Of a DNA stretch of 64,000 bases, positions 9,446 to 18,800 are shown one piece after another. Origin of the DNA: Segatella hominis (lineage in GTDB: Bacteria > Bacteroidota > Bacteroidia > Bacteroidales > Bacteroidaceae); the NCBI RefSeq assembly GCF_019249725.2, contig NZ_CP137559.1, forward strand, positions 167,501 to 231,500. The letters run 5' to 3'. The notes under the pieces are model-generated. The model saw only the letters and a program-made list of their open reading frames with translations. It did not search any database and was not told the DNA's origin. The position numbers and the translations under genes are program-made. Position 1 is the first letter of the stretch. Each line of letters opens with the position of its first letter.

Positions 9446-10036
9446 TCATTTTTCGACCTCTATATACCTGGAGTATTTGATGCGAGAGTGAGGGTTGAAA
9501 CTCACGATGCGCACCTCGTAGCCCTTGGTGCCCCACCGCCACCAGAGGAAACGATGCTTGTAGGTGCGGCTCACGATGGTAGTGAGGCTGTCGTAGGCTA
9601 CATACTGGCACTCCCGCTTAGGGATATCGATATGGAGCGAGAGCCATTTATCCTTGTATGCGAAAACTGAATCGGCAGTACCGGGAACTGGGGCGATGAT
9701 AACCGTGTCGGCGGTTTCTGCTGACAGGGTGTGTTGTGATTGCACATCCTTTAGTTTCACCTTTAATGCCTTAATAAGCTTGGTGTCGGTGAGGCGCAGT
9801 TGTTCCAGCTCAGAGACCTTAGCTTGCAGGGCGGCGTTTTGCGCTACAGGCAGAGAGTCATCCAGTTTGTCGTACTTGATGTCGTAGGTGAGCGCACCCA
9901 CATTTGAGGTTTGCCGGTCGAGGTTGCTCTGCAACTGGTGACTCTCGGCAATGCTTGCCAGAAGGGCAACCAAGGTGATGACAAAAAGCACGGAGAGAAC
10001 CTTGATGATGTTGAGTTTAATATCCTTCATAATCAT
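9446..10036 (-). CDS. Membrane-anchored coiled-coil protein, possible lysis accessory
   Basis: 196 aa. A membrane helix at residues 10-30 (LSVLFVITLVALLASIA) is followed by a coiled-coil (about 35-105) and a beta-rich C-terminal part (WLSLHIDIPKRE, HRFLWWRWGTKG). It starts 4 bp inside the endolysin gene (translational coupling), so it belongs to the lysis cassette. Topology (inner-membrane anchor with a periplasmic coiled-coil) fits an i-spanin-like role or a Rz-type regulator, but no spanin partner with a lipobox is seen, so the role is inference. Many phages of this phylum carry such a protein next to the amidase. Confidence 0.6.
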   Translation of the reverse strand: MIMKDIKLNIIKVLSVLFVITLVALLASIAESHQLQSNLDRQTSNVGALTYDIKYDKLDDSLPVAQNAALQAKVSELEQLRLTDTKLIKALKVKLKDVQSQHTLSAETADTVIIAPVPGTADSVFAYKDKWLSLHIDIPKRECQYVAYDSLTTIVSRTYKHRFLWWRWGTKGYEVRIVSFNPHSRIKYSRYIEVEK

Positions 10037-10455
10037 AAGTCTTTATATTCGTCTATAGCGTTGAAGCATGGGCACCATTTCTTCCACTTCTTGCAGTCTG
10101 TCCCCCAAATGTCACGGTGGCCCATGATCTTTGCATCAGGGAATTGTTGCTTCAGTCTATGAAGCAGCAAGACGAGAGCATCCTTCTGCTCGGGCGTGCG
10201 GTTGTCGATAGGTTTGCCGTGGCTGTCGATGCCACCCATATAGGCAACGTTGATGGCAGAGGAGTTATAGCCCTGCACTCCGTTGCTGACCAGCTCTATG
10301 GCGAGAAGCTGATGGATGCCACCATTGATGTCGACCACGTAATGATAACCAGGATATTTCCAACCCTTCAGACGAAATTCAGCCTTGAGATCCTCGATGC
10401 TCTGACGTTGCGAGCCAGCTGTGCAATGCACGAAAATGCGTTTAATCTTTCTCAT
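10033..10455 (-). CDS. Endolysin, N-acetylmuramoyl-L-alanine amidase
   Basis: 140 aa, one Amidase_2 domain of the T7-lysozyme type, which cuts the amide bond between muramic acid and the stem peptide. Zinc ligands are visible: His in FVHCTAGS (about 9), His in IMGHRDIWG (about 109) and Cys in KKWCPCF (about 120s); YPGYHYVVD and NSSAINVAYMGG are also typical. There is no signal peptide, so it would need the holin encoded just upstream. It overlaps the holin gene by 14 bp and the next gene by 4 bp. Confidence 0.93.
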   Translation of the reverse strand: MRKIKRIFVHCTAGSQRQSIEDLKAEFRLKGWKYPGYHYVVDINGGIHQLLAIELVSNGVQGYNSSAINVAYMGGIDSHGKPIDNRTPEQKDALVLLLHRLKQQFPDAKIMGHRDIWGTDCKKWKKWCPCFNAIDEYKDL

Positions 10456-10690
10456 CTCTATTGTGATTTAGAAATTTGTTTTTGATGTTTTCAAACTTGG
10501 CGTCGATGGCGATGGCGACACCGAAGATGCTGCCAGCGTACATGAGTGATTGCGCGAAGTACCAGAGCACGTTGTCGGTCACATCTTGCGTCTTCGACGT
10601 GAAATAGCTGATATATACCAGCACTATTGCGAAAATCAACACGACCACTGCCGAGCCGTATTGTATCCATTCTTTTGTATTTTTCTGCAT
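10442..10690 (-). CDS. Holin candidate
   Basis: 82 aa from the ATG at 10690. Two membrane segments (about 12-29, SAVVVLIFAIVLVYISYF, and about 43-58, WYFAQSLMYAGSIFGVAI) are joined by a short polar loop, with a highly charged C-terminal tail (NIKNKFLNHNRDEKD). This is the plan of a class II holin, and the overlap with the endolysin gene supports it. No sequence family was recognised with certainty. Confidence 0.7.
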   Translation of the reverse strand: MQKNTKEWIQYGSAVVVLIFAIVLVYISYFTSKTQDVTDNVLWYFAQSLMYAGSIFGVAIAIDAKFENIKNKFLNHNRDEKD

Positions 10691-10706
10691 ATTCTTTTTT
10701 TTAAAA

Positions 10707-10988
10707 TTACTGCAAAGATACGCGAATGGATTCAAAAACAAAAATACAAAAAATCACCCAAAAAAATATAAAGTAGTTTACAATGCTACCGAGTACTATC
10801 ACTACAGAATACCTCACAATATCTTCCCATTCAAACCTTGCCAGATGGTAGTGCTTATATTGGTATATCTCTCTACCTACCATTATCGGCAAAGCAAGCA
10901 GACCTACCAATATACTGATAAGCAGCCAACAAGCAAGACCAATCCAGTCTCGCTTGTTAAGTGTGACTATTCTTTTCAACATACGCAT
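10707..10988 (-). CDS. Small polytopic membrane protein
   Basis: 93 aa with two long hydrophobic segments (about 16-37, and about 60-87 including VNYFIFFWVIFCIFVF) and a charged loop between (REIYQYKHYHLARFEWED). Not recognised. It overlaps its upstream neighbour by 13 bp and contains the holin promoter in its last codons. Two membrane proteins just before the holin may be additional lysis or superinfection-exclusion factors; this is inferred from position only. Confidence 0.6.
   Translation of the reverse strand: MRMLKRIVTLNKRDWIGLACWLLISILVGLLALPIMVGREIYQYKHYHLARFEWEDIVRYSVVIVLGSIVNYFIFFWVIFCIFVFESIRVSLQ
10713..10720 (-). promoter_or_regulatory. -7 element of the holin-endolysin genes
   Basis: TATCTTTG on the minus strand, 22 bp before the holin start. 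It lies inside the 3' end of the preceding gene. The -33 position reads TTTT rather than TTTG. Confidence 0.55.
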
Positions 10989-11503
10989 ATCCAGTAAGTT
11001 AAGTACATATCCAAGAATCCGGCTACCTCTGCCCAGTAATAACCTATAATAACCTTTGGCTTTTTAGCTGGAGGGAAATAGAAGATCAGCACCGCAATAG
11101 CTAACAACAGGGTAGGAATAAGGTTTACGCTTGCGCACCATCCCACGCACCCGATAGCTGCTGTGATAGCTGCCGTTTTATGAATGATATGCTCCGCACT
11201 ATCAAGGTAGCGAGGCACAAAACCTACAAACATCAGTCCTGCGCATCCGAGGAACGCAAGAAACTGAATACCCTTACCCGAGTCGAGCAAAGGAATGAGC
11301 ATCAGTATCGCACTCGCCGCCATTACAGCGGTAAATACCCAGCCATAGTTTTGCTTACGTTTATCACCAATTACCTCGCTACCCGTGCATCCCTGCAACT
11401 GGTAATACACATCGCTTACCATCGCAGGAACACCGAACCGCATTGCTGCGAGAAGAAGAAATCCTGCCAACAGCAGGAAGGAAATAATACTTAATACATA
11501 CAT
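10976..11503 (-). CDS. Multi-pass membrane protein, unknown
   Basis: 175 aa, mostly hydrophobic, with about five membrane helices (about 3-20, 58-73, 80-98, 112-123, 127-147) and a charged loop near residues 35-52 (GCTGSEVIGDKRKQNYGW). No enzyme motif. It lies between the DGR and the lysis genes on the late strand and overlaps the 93-aa membrane gene by 13 bp. An envelope-directed late function is likely; nothing more can be said. Confidence 0.6.
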   Translation of the reverse strand: MYVLSIISFLLLAGFLLLAAMRFGVPAMVSDVYYQLQGCTGSEVIGDKRKQNYGWVFTAVMAASAILMLIPLLDSGKGIQFLAFLGCAGLMFVGFVPRYLDSAEHIIHKTAAITAAIGCVGWCASVNLIPTLLLAIAVLIFYFPPAKKPKVIIGYYWAEVAGFLDMYLTYWICVC

Positions 11504-11611
11504 AATCTTTAGAATTTTAGAAAATTAAACGAATATGCAGGCTTACGCAACCCATAGACTTGGCAGGGAGGGAGGCCTACACGCCATTTTATCGACATCA
11601 ATAAAATAGTC

Positions 11612-12208
11612 TTATACACTCATCTCAAGCATCTTAGGGTAGCCTGCCTTGTAGTCGTAAGTCTCCACCTCTTCAACGGTTGTCAGCTCATTCACAGCTG
11701 CCTTATGACTTGCCGTGACATTAAAGCACTCAAGGGCATACATTTCAAGTGCCGACAATAGCTGAATAGCCTTGTCACAATCCACCACCAGCTTCAGCCC
11801 TCCGAGCCAAAGAGTTGTCGTTTCCTGACCTGCTGCCTTGGCGATAGTGGTTGAGTTCATCAGTCCCACACGTGTTGCCTTGTCGAGCCAAACAAGCAGT
11901 CCGTTCAGCATAAAGCCGTTGACAGCCGAAGACAGGTCGTAGGTGTCTATCTCCTGCAGCTTATCTTGTTTGGCTTGTTGCAACTTGATTTTCTCGATGC
12001 CTTGAATGTATTCGTCAAAAGCATTTTTTACTTCTTCCTCATCAAAGGAAGAAACTGCCATAGAACACTCATAACATTCGTATGCGCCTAATTCCTTATT
12101 AAGCGCTTCCCCGATATGATAAATCATCAAGCTTCCAAGCTCATATTGCTTTTTGAAAGCTGCTTCCGGGATAATTGTCTTGATAAAATTAATCTTCATA
12201 ATCGACAT
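11612..12208 (-). CDS. DUF4376-like phage tail-associated protein
   Basis: 198 aa. The C-terminal half matches the pattern of DUF4376 proteins found next to phage tail fibres: KLQEIDTYDLSSAVNGF, then WLDKATRVGLMNST, LEMYALECFNVTASHKAAV, and the closing VETYDYKAGYP. Such proteins often follow tail-fibre genes and may help fibre assembly (family context, not proven). It follows the DGR reverse transcriptase by 8 bp, so it is probably part of the same transcript. The DGR therefore sits between the fibre and its possible accessory gene. Confidence 0.75.
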   Translation of the reverse strand: MSIMKINFIKTIIPEAAFKKQYELGSLMIYHIGEALNKELGAYECYECSMAVSSFDEEEVKNAFDEYIQGIEKIKLQQAKQDKLQEIDTYDLSSAVNGFMLNGLLVWLDKATRVGLMNSTTIAKAAGQETTTLWLGGLKLVVDCDKAIQLLSALEMYALECFNVTASHKAAVNELTTVEEVETYDYKAGYPKMLEMSV

Positions 12209-12216
12209 TTTTATAA

Positions 12217-13374
12217 TTAAACCTTAAATTTATTCATAATCTTGATAACCTTCATATTCTTACAATAGAGTCTGTCTTTGTGTGGCATCATCATCCAGGC
12301 TTTGCGCCTTATGTGATAGCTGTCACAATAGGCAAGCAGTCCCATCAGACTATTGATGCGCCCGACGTATCGTTTCAAGACCTGCCTTGTAGGATTTTCG
12401 ACCATCCCGAGTTCGTCTATCACAGCATACAGTCGTTCTACTGTCTGTCTGTTGGGAACAAGTCTGTGAGGTCTTATCATCGTGCCGATGAATCGAACGC
12501 CATTGCTTACTCTCTGCAAGGAGATTTTGCGAGGATGTAGCGTCAATCCTAATTCGTCTCTCAGATATACTCTGCCCTCTTGCAGGATGTGATGAAGCAG
12601 TCTTCTATCCCTACTGATGACGATGAAGTCGTCCACATATCTGCCATATCCACCGTCCGCACCTACCGCCGAGACCATCATCTTGTCGAAATCGGACAAC
12701 AGCAAATTGGCAAGCAGTTGGCTCGGAAGGTTTCCGATAGGAAGGCCTTTATCCTTGCCACATGTGAACAGCGACTTATTTTTGGGCAGTATATCGAATA
12801 ACTTCAAGTTGCCGACCTTGACGCAGTTCTTTGTTGGATCATGCAACACCACTATCTTCCACAGCCATAGCCACCACTCGATATCCTTACCACGATACTT
12901 CACCCTAATCAGCCGTTCCAGTTTGTCATATAGCATTTTTCTGTCGATACTCATAAAGAAGCCCTGAAGGTCGCATTTGAGGACCCAAGCCTCCTGAGTA
13001 TAACCTTCGCTCACCCGTTCCATCTGGGCCTTAACCTGCTCGACACCATAAAGAACACCCTTACCTTGCCTGTAAGCAAATGCGCTATCGGTCAATTCGC
13101 CCTCAAGAATATCTCCAAACTTCAATGAAAGAAGATGATGCACGACTCTGTCACGAAACTGGGCACAGAACACCTCCCTTAACTTGGGACGAGTCACGCA
13201 GAAAGCCTTGCTTGGACCTATCTCGTAAGTCAGCCGGTTAAGGTCTACGTACAGCTGATAGTTGTTGATTATCGCCTCTGCCTGATAGCTTACACAATCG
13301 TCGGTCGAAGTCTTATGCTTGCAGCAGTCGATATACGCCTGTCTAATATCCTCGATAGAGACATACTCTTGCAT
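12217..13374 (-). CDS. DGR reverse transcriptase
   Basis: 385-aa reverse transcriptase. RT motifs in order: RPKLREVFCAQFRDRVVHH (about 62-80), CDLQGFFMSID (134-144) with the first catalytic Asp, GLPIGNLPSQ (210-219), the YVDD box (246-249), and LGLTLHPRK (275-283). The IGNLPSQ form (SQ instead of the SP of retroviral and group II intron enzymes) is the mark of diversity-generating retroelements. No maturase or endonuclease domain is attached. It would copy the template-repeat RNA, misreading A, to replace the variable repeat at the end of the 585-aa gene. It lies directly after TR. Confidence 0.95.
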   Translation of the reverse strand: MQEYVSIEDIRQAYIDCCKHKTSTDDCVSYQAEAIINNYQLYVDLNRLTYEIGPSKAFCVTRPKLREVFCAQFRDRVVHHLLSLKFGDILEGELTDSAFAYRQGKGVLYGVEQVKAQMERVSEGYTQEAWVLKCDLQGFFMSIDRKMLYDKLERLIRVKYRGKDIEWWLWLWKIVVLHDPTKNCVKVGNLKLFDILPKNKSLFTCGKDKGLPIGNLPSQLLANLLLSDFDKMMVSAVGADGGYGRYVDDFIVISRDRRLLHHILQEGRVYLRDELGLTLHPRKISLQRVSNGVRFIGTMIRPHRLVPNRQTVERLYAVIDELGMVENPTRQVLKRYVGRINSLMGLLAYCDSYHIRRKAWMMMPHKDRLYCKNMKVIKIMNKFKV

Positions 13375-13650
13375 AATAATTTGATTGTTAGAAAAGTACA
13401 GAAGGATGGCGAAAAGAATAGGGCATCATCAATATGTGATAATCGAAAACTGGCAGGACCACGTTGCTGTTCGTCTTGTTGTTGTTGTTCGCGCTACTGT
13501 TGTACATCCAAGCGTTACCAGCGCCGTTCTGCGTTACCGATGCCTTCTCCCTTTTTGAGGTCCGACCACTTCTTCTGAAGAAGTTGCGTGGCGGCATCCC
13601 TTGTCATCATCCGATGACGGCACTCCCACGTTGCCTTAGCTTCGTGGCTC
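13375..13650 (-). other. DGR template region between avd and RT
   Basis: 276 bp without a convincing gene. It holds the template repeat, 117 bp between avd and TR, and 69 bp between TR and RT. An open frame runs through TR in the VR frame (13388-13597) but reads as template, not protein: it lacks the protein context of VR and ends in unrelated sequence. Confidence 0.8.
13444..13533 (-). repeat. DGR template repeat (TR)
   Basis: 90 bp aligning without gaps to VR (14129-14218). Read on the minus strand it is rich in AAC codons (the stretch encoding SANNNNKTNSN). 28 of its 90 bases are A; 7 of these differ in VR (19 A>G, 33 A>T, 39 A>G, 51 A>G, 52 A>G, 55 A>C, 69 A>T), against 5 differences at the 62 other positions. 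The shared end CTGCCAGTTTTCG is the likely IMH side. Confidence 0.93.
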
Positions 13651-14007
13651 TCACCTCTGCGAAGATCCGAGAGAACTCCTTCGCCATCCGTATGCAAATT
13701 GTAGCAGCCTGTCCATGAGTTTCGTCAGGTTTGTAGCCTTCCGAACGTCAAGATAGGCGAGTTCGTCGAAAATGCCAACGAATGTGCGTATCTCCCGGAC
13801 GATCATGATATACTCGTCTATATATTCCACACGTCTTGCCATGCTGCCGTTTGCCAGATACACCAAGTCCAAGGCTCTTGCTGACTTCTCTGTCATCCGT
13901 TCGTAGATACCATATCTCACCACCTTGCTAACATTCCTTCCGTATTCCAACAACAGCTTGCAGAGCAAGCGTGTATCCTTGTATATTCCCAATCCTTCCG
14001 CTAACAT
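13651..14007 (-). CDS. avd: Avd-like DGR accessory protein
   Basis: 118 aa, all-helical, with a basic surface (RNVSKVVRYGIYERMTEK, then LDVRKATNLTKLMDRLL). It looks like a four-helix-bundle protein of the bAvd / 23S-rRNA-intervening-sequence class, which forms a pentamer that binds the RT and template RNA and is needed for mutagenic retrohoming. Its place between VR and TR is the usual one. It starts about 110 bp after the target gene and ends 117 bp before TR. The call rests on size, predicted helices and context. Confidence 0.85.
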   Translation of the reverse strand: MLAEGLGIYKDTRLLCKLLLEYGRNVSKVVRYGIYERMTEKSARALDLVYLANGSMARRVEYIDEYIMIVREIRTFVGIFDELAYLDVRKATNLTKLMDRLLQFAYGWRRSSLGSSQR

Positions 14008-14061
14008 CCTTCTGTTTTATTTATGTTAATTAATTCACTAAAATTCACGCCCCTTGCCGTT

Positions 14062-14110
14062 GCCTCTTTTTACTCCTTAGTGAGCTGGGGTTGTCAAGAG
14101 GTAAAGAGGC
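14062..14110. repeat. Inverted repeat behind VR
   Basis: GCCTCTTT (14062-14069) and AAAGAGGC (14103-14110), 33 bp apart, just beyond the stop codon of the DGR target gene. DGRs often carry a hairpin/cruciform just after VR that aids homing. Here the loop is longer than in the phage BPP-1 example, so equivalence is uncertain. Confidence 0.5.
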
Positions 14111-14117
14111 GAAGAGG

Positions 14118-15875
14118 TCAAGGGCAAGCGAAAACTGGCAGTACGACGTAGCTGTTCGTCTTGGTGCCGTTGTTCGCACCACTGTAGTAGATCCAGGCGC
14201 TACCAGCGCCGTTCTGCGAACTGGTCCATCGCCAATTGCTCATGACGAACTTGTAGTAGGCGTTTCCCACGTCCTCGCCATACAATATGGTCAGTATCTG
14301 TTTGATAGGACTCGCATTCGCCATGTGGATAAATTCCTGTCCTGCCGACATTTTGAACCCATGCAGCTCCTGACCACCAATACTGAATATCTGGTTGTAG
14401 GCGTAGTCTGCCGCCGGCACGGAAAGGCTTCGCTCCTGTGCCTCCTGCCGGATGAGAAAAGTGCCCGACTCGCCATTGTAGTAGTTGGCGTCTGAGCTAA
14501 CATTGCCGTTTGAGGCGATGCTTGTAAACAGCAGCTGCTGTGTACACCATGGCAGCTTGGGCAACTTGGACATATTTCTAAGGTCGGAGGTTCTAATCAT
14601 GAACGTACCCTTATTGATCATCAAGGTGGAGTCCGCCACCTTTAGTGCCACAACATCCTCGCTGTCTCTGCCAGTCGCGACCCAACTGTCGATGTAATAC
14701 TCGTTGAGATCACCATCCACTACAAAGACGCCTGCCTTAAATTGATACATCCTGTAATCCAATAATCTTTGCGGAACCGCCGCCGTGTAGGTCCTTGTGT
14801 TTTTGTTGAAACTGACATAGTAACCTTCTTGATTCTTAACCGTTACGGTATATTCCTTGCCGTAAGGCACATAGACCGTCACCTGTCCCTTGCTGTCAGA
14901 TTGATACTCGACAGTCTTCTTGTCATAGGTCACCGACACAGGAATACCCTCGTAAGCGGTACCCTGGTTGTCTGCCACATACTTGGTGACCGTCACCACC
15001 ACCTTCTCGCTCGATTCCTCGTCGTATGGCAGATAGCTTAGGTTGATATCCCGACTCTCCAATACGGCGGTGAATCCCACAGGGGAAATTGGCTGCACAT
15101 TTCCATACTGGGGTACGCTCAGTTCGTAATACTCACCCTTATGAACCCTGAAAATAGCTTTACCGTCGCCATCGGTAACGAACGTCTGCGGCGTGGTGCC
15201 GTGGTTGTATCTCACAGCTATCGGGATGCCGCCAACCTTCACGCTCTCCACCGACGAAGTGATCGTCACCGTCACCACCTCGTCGATGTCGCCCAAGTTG
15301 ATACTCTTCACCTCCCCTTGCCGGTTGGTCACGGTAAGCACGTGATCAACGAGGTCTGCGTTGACATTCTCGGCTGCCGACAGGGCGGTCTTGGCGTTCT
15401 TCGAAGCCTCGCTCGCTGTGTCCGCCGCTCTCTGAGCTGCATCCACAAGTCCTTCCGCCTGCGAGATGAGTTGCTCTAATTCCACGCTTGGAGGCAGTAT
15501 CACCAAGGAGGTGTCCATCTCTACGCTGTTGTCTCCTTCGTCAGTTTCTCCAAACTCGGTGTCGCCGTCCTTATTGTACTCCACGATGGCTATCTGCTCG
15601 TATTCCTTGCTCTGCCATGCGTTGCCCAATTTTCTGCCGCTCACCACGAGCGAATAGACATCCTTCTTAACGCGGTCGCCCTTTACTTCAGCGATGATTA
15701 CGTTGTCGTGCTCAATGTCGAGCGTGTAGGCGAGGGTAAGGATGGAGAAGCTGCCCACCAGCTGCACCTTAATGTCAGTACACCCTGTCAATGGGAACGG
15801 CACGATGTCGCCGTTTACTTTCTTCGACACCGGAATCTTCAGTGCGAAGTCATTTCCTTTCACTATTTTTTTCAT
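14118..15875 (-). CDS. DGR target protein, probable receptor-binding tip protein
   Basis: 585 aa. N-terminal domain about 1-115; a short Ala-rich coiled-coil about 135-175 (VDAAQRAADTASEASKNAK); two immunoglobulin/carboxypeptidase-regulatory-like beta domains (about 195-275 and 285-370, with IPIAVRYNHGTT and IPVSVTYDKKTV as matching strands); then a C-terminal part (about 380-585) of C-type-lectin/formylglycine-enzyme-like plan ending in the variable repeat (residues about 553-582). Variable positions face out in this fold, so the phage can diversify host binding. It follows the 1,673-aa fibre by 18 bp, suggesting it binds at or with that fibre. Confidence 0.9.
   Translation of the reverse strand: MKKIVKGNDFALKIPVSKKVNGDIVPFPLTGCTDIKVQLVGSFSILTLAYTLDIEHDNVIIAEVKGDRVKKDVYSLVVSGRKLGNAWQSKEYEQIAIVEYNKDGDTEFGETDEGDNSVEMDTSLVILPPSVELEQLISQAEGLVDAAQRAADTASEASKNAKTALSAAENVNADLVDHVLTVTNRQGEVKSINLGDIDEVVTVTITSSVESVKVGGIPIAVRYNHGTTPQTFVTDGDGKAIFRVHKGEYYELSVPQYGNVQPISPVGFTAVLESRDINLSYLPYDEESSEKVVVTVTKYVADNQGTAYEGIPVSVTYDKKTVEYQSDSKGQVTVYVPYGKEYTVTVKNQEGYYVSFNKNTRTYTAAVPQRLLDYRMYQFKAGVFVVDGDLNEYYIDSWVATGRDSEDVVALKVADSTLMINKGTFMIRTSDLRNMSKLPKLPWCTQQLLFTSIASNGNVSSDANYYNGESGTFLIRQEAQERSLSVPAADYAYNQIFSIGGQELHGFKMSAGQEFIHMANASPIKQILTILYGEDVGNAYYKFVMSNWRWTSSQNGAGSAWIYYSGANNGTKTNSYVVLPVFACP
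14129..14218 (-). repeat. DGR variable repeat (VR)
   Basis: Ungapped 90-bp counterpart of TR, in frame at the 3' end of the target gene, 8 bases before its stop codon. Amino-acid changes against TR: N>S, M>I, N>Y, S>G, N>G, N>T, N>Y. All but M>I come from template adenines. No other copy was found in this window. Confidence 0.93.
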
Positions 15876-15893
15876 AAGCTTATATAAAATTTA

Positions 15894-18800
15894 TTATGGA
15901 CGATAATTCATGAATTGCAGTTGCCAAGCCCCACGGATAAAAACAAGGATAGTAAACTGTCCTATCGTTCCCGAATAGAATCTATTGCCGGTATCGTATC
16001 TCGTCTGACCACCCCAATATATCGTATCGCCTTTAGGAGGAACGATATATACCCTTTTGTCATTACCTTGAATAATTATCAGCGTCTGACCATCAACAGG
16101 ATTGGCAGGAAGTGTTAACGTCATATCAGAAGGATTTGTGCAAATAACGATTCCGACGCCGTTTGATATTTGCTGAGTATCACTAATAATCTCTGTGTTC
16201 GGTGCTAACGCTCCTCGTATAGCGCCGTTTGTCTGTATAGCCGTTGGTGTACCCGAAAAACCCTTGGCAATAACATTTATAGCCAACGCAGGCGACTCTT
16301 GTTTACTCTGTTCAGAATAAATATACTGCACTGGTTCGTATTGGGTATTATAATCATAATTTGTTGGAAGATTTACGTTGTTTACCGAACCTTTACAGAC
16401 AATTCTTGCAGCATCTCCAAACCACACGGCATTAAAATAATTTAGAGTTGACTGATATGAAAACTCCGTACAGGACGCACCTACGCGAAAATAAGCAGTA
16501 TTAGGTGAACCACCTCGGACAAATAACGGGCAATACTGAATACCAGTTACAACAGTTGCACCACTATATTCTGTACACTCCGCTTGCATAATATCCCCCC
16601 AATTATCATCCTTTTTAATGCTCCATATTCCGATTTTGCTATCTCCTGTGACATTAAGCTTAGTAGCTGTAATCACCTGAGCATTGATACCTTTAGCTAC
16701 GACGTCTCCTGCGTTGATGAATTTCGCATTGAGCTTTCCATTTTGAAACATAGCAGCTTCGTCATAACCCTCTGAAGGATTGGCTTTCGGGGTTTTTACC
16801 TGTACTTTGTTTCCGTACAAGGTAACTTGGTCGCTCGTAATCTCTATACCTGCTGCCTTCAGGCTCGCCTTATCCACAAGGTCACTTTTGCGCTCGGTGT
16901 ATTCGGTAACAACCGCACCAGCTTCGAGCTTCGGCTGAGCAATGTAGCAGTTAGTTATAGGTGCATCACCTTCGCTGCTCTGTATCGTTCTGTTGAGTCT
17001 CAAAAGGACATACTTGTGCGAGCTGTCTGATGGTCGCCAATGTACCCAATATTTTTTCCAATCGCTCGTCAGTTGGAAATTTGCTGCTCCATCTACTCTC
17101 GTAGCTGTTTCTCCTAAAGAGCTCTCAACGAATACGTCTGTCTCAGGGCTGTAGAAGTATGCTGTCAACTTACCAGTTCCCTTAGCCATGAACGAGAAAA
17201 CGTAATCCTTGTTAGCCTCCAAGCCGAAAGGAACGAATCCCCCCGATTCTAATTTTCTCCATTCAAGAACATTATAATAGTAATCATTACCGACACTCTC
17301 AAACTCGCTGCCGTTGTACCTGTAGCATATTTCGGTATTACGTACACAGTATGTATCACCATACACGTTTCCCGAAGATGGGAGCTGGCTAAAGCTATTA
17401 ACAGTTCCTTTCAGCACATAAGAGAACGACTTGTATATAGACGTGCTCTCGCCAAATCCTGCTGGAGTCAGCGAACCGTTAACATCGTATAGTGTACCCG
17501 ACTTATCGAGCGACAATGTATTATCGAGCATGTTGCCACCTACGTAATCGTAATCCTCTGTCGATAGCGTCCAGCCATTATAGGTATCGCCTTCCTCGAC
17601 CATCGGGCGACAAATCCAAGCTTCAATACGACCATAATTGCCGTTGTTATATTCAAAAAAGTTGAAGGCAATATAGTCATACTCCGCATCGGTTGTATCT
17701 ATAATCGCCACGAATAATTCCCACTTATTCGCACTTTTGCAACGGAAAGAACTATTTGTGAGATATTTTGGACCTCCCATTCTTTGCGCGTTCGTCTGCT
17801 TGTCTGTATATAATGCTTCAAGGCAAAAGATTCCATTTGTGTCATTCGTCTTACAATAGCATGATATAACGTACTTCTTGCCCTTTGTTATCTTCACACT
17901 CTTACCTCCTTGCGAACCATCCCAGAAAGCGCCACAATAATGCGGTGTCCCATCCGTATCATCAATAATCTTGGCGCAGTTTGTACCCTGATAGCCAGAA
18001 TTTATCTCGATACTTGCGGCATAGTTTAGAATACGATTATTATCATCACGCAGGAACGCACTACCTATAAGTAGGTTTCTTCTGTCGATTATCTTCTCGC
18101 TTACCGAAAGTGAGATTTCCCTTGCGGTCTGCTCAAATTTCGACGTTGCGTCCTCCAGCTCGTCTTTAGTTGCAGCATTCTTTGACAATTCATCAAATTG
18201 TATCTTGTAGCTCTTATTATTAACAACCACAGAACCCGTAAACTTCGCAACATTGACCTGTACGTTGACCGTAGCCCACACAAGGGTGCTCCGTTCTCCG
18301 AACACATCAATCGGGAACGAAATCTGTCCGCTCGACTTGCTTACCATTACATCTTCGCTAATAGTTTCCGTCCCTATGCTTGAGATGGTAATTCTTGCCT
18401 CTCCATCAACATTAGAAATATCACCTTCCACGTTTGTGGATTTTTTCGTCTCATGATTACTTGGAAGAGAAAGATTATTTGCACTTATCTTTTGATTACC
18501 CTTATAGACAGTCACAGTCGCATATTTACCGCTTAATGTAGCTGAATCGACAAAACCATTATCGTCTGTATCGAACACGAGGGTGGCAGGCGAGACTTCT
18601 ACTCTGTAGGCATCCTCACCATCCGTTCCGTCCTTGCCGTCTGTTCCGTCCTTACCATTTGTTCCATTCTCACCTGTCACCTTAAACGGCTCTGACCAAG
18701 ACTCGATTTCGCTCTTTGTTGCACCACTATCCTCACGAACAAACACCTCCTTGCCGTTTGATTGCCAAAGAGGTATGCCAGCTATATTCTCAATGCGGAA

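Noticed and set aside
12217..13374. Retron or group II intron reading of the RT
   Set aside because: No maturase domain, no msr/msd-like hairpin next to it, and the SQ motif plus TR/VR pair point to a DGR.
13388..13597. Open frame of 69 codons through TR
   Set aside because: It shares the VR frame only over the 90-bp repeat and has unrelated, low-quality sequence on both sides; it is template, not a gene.
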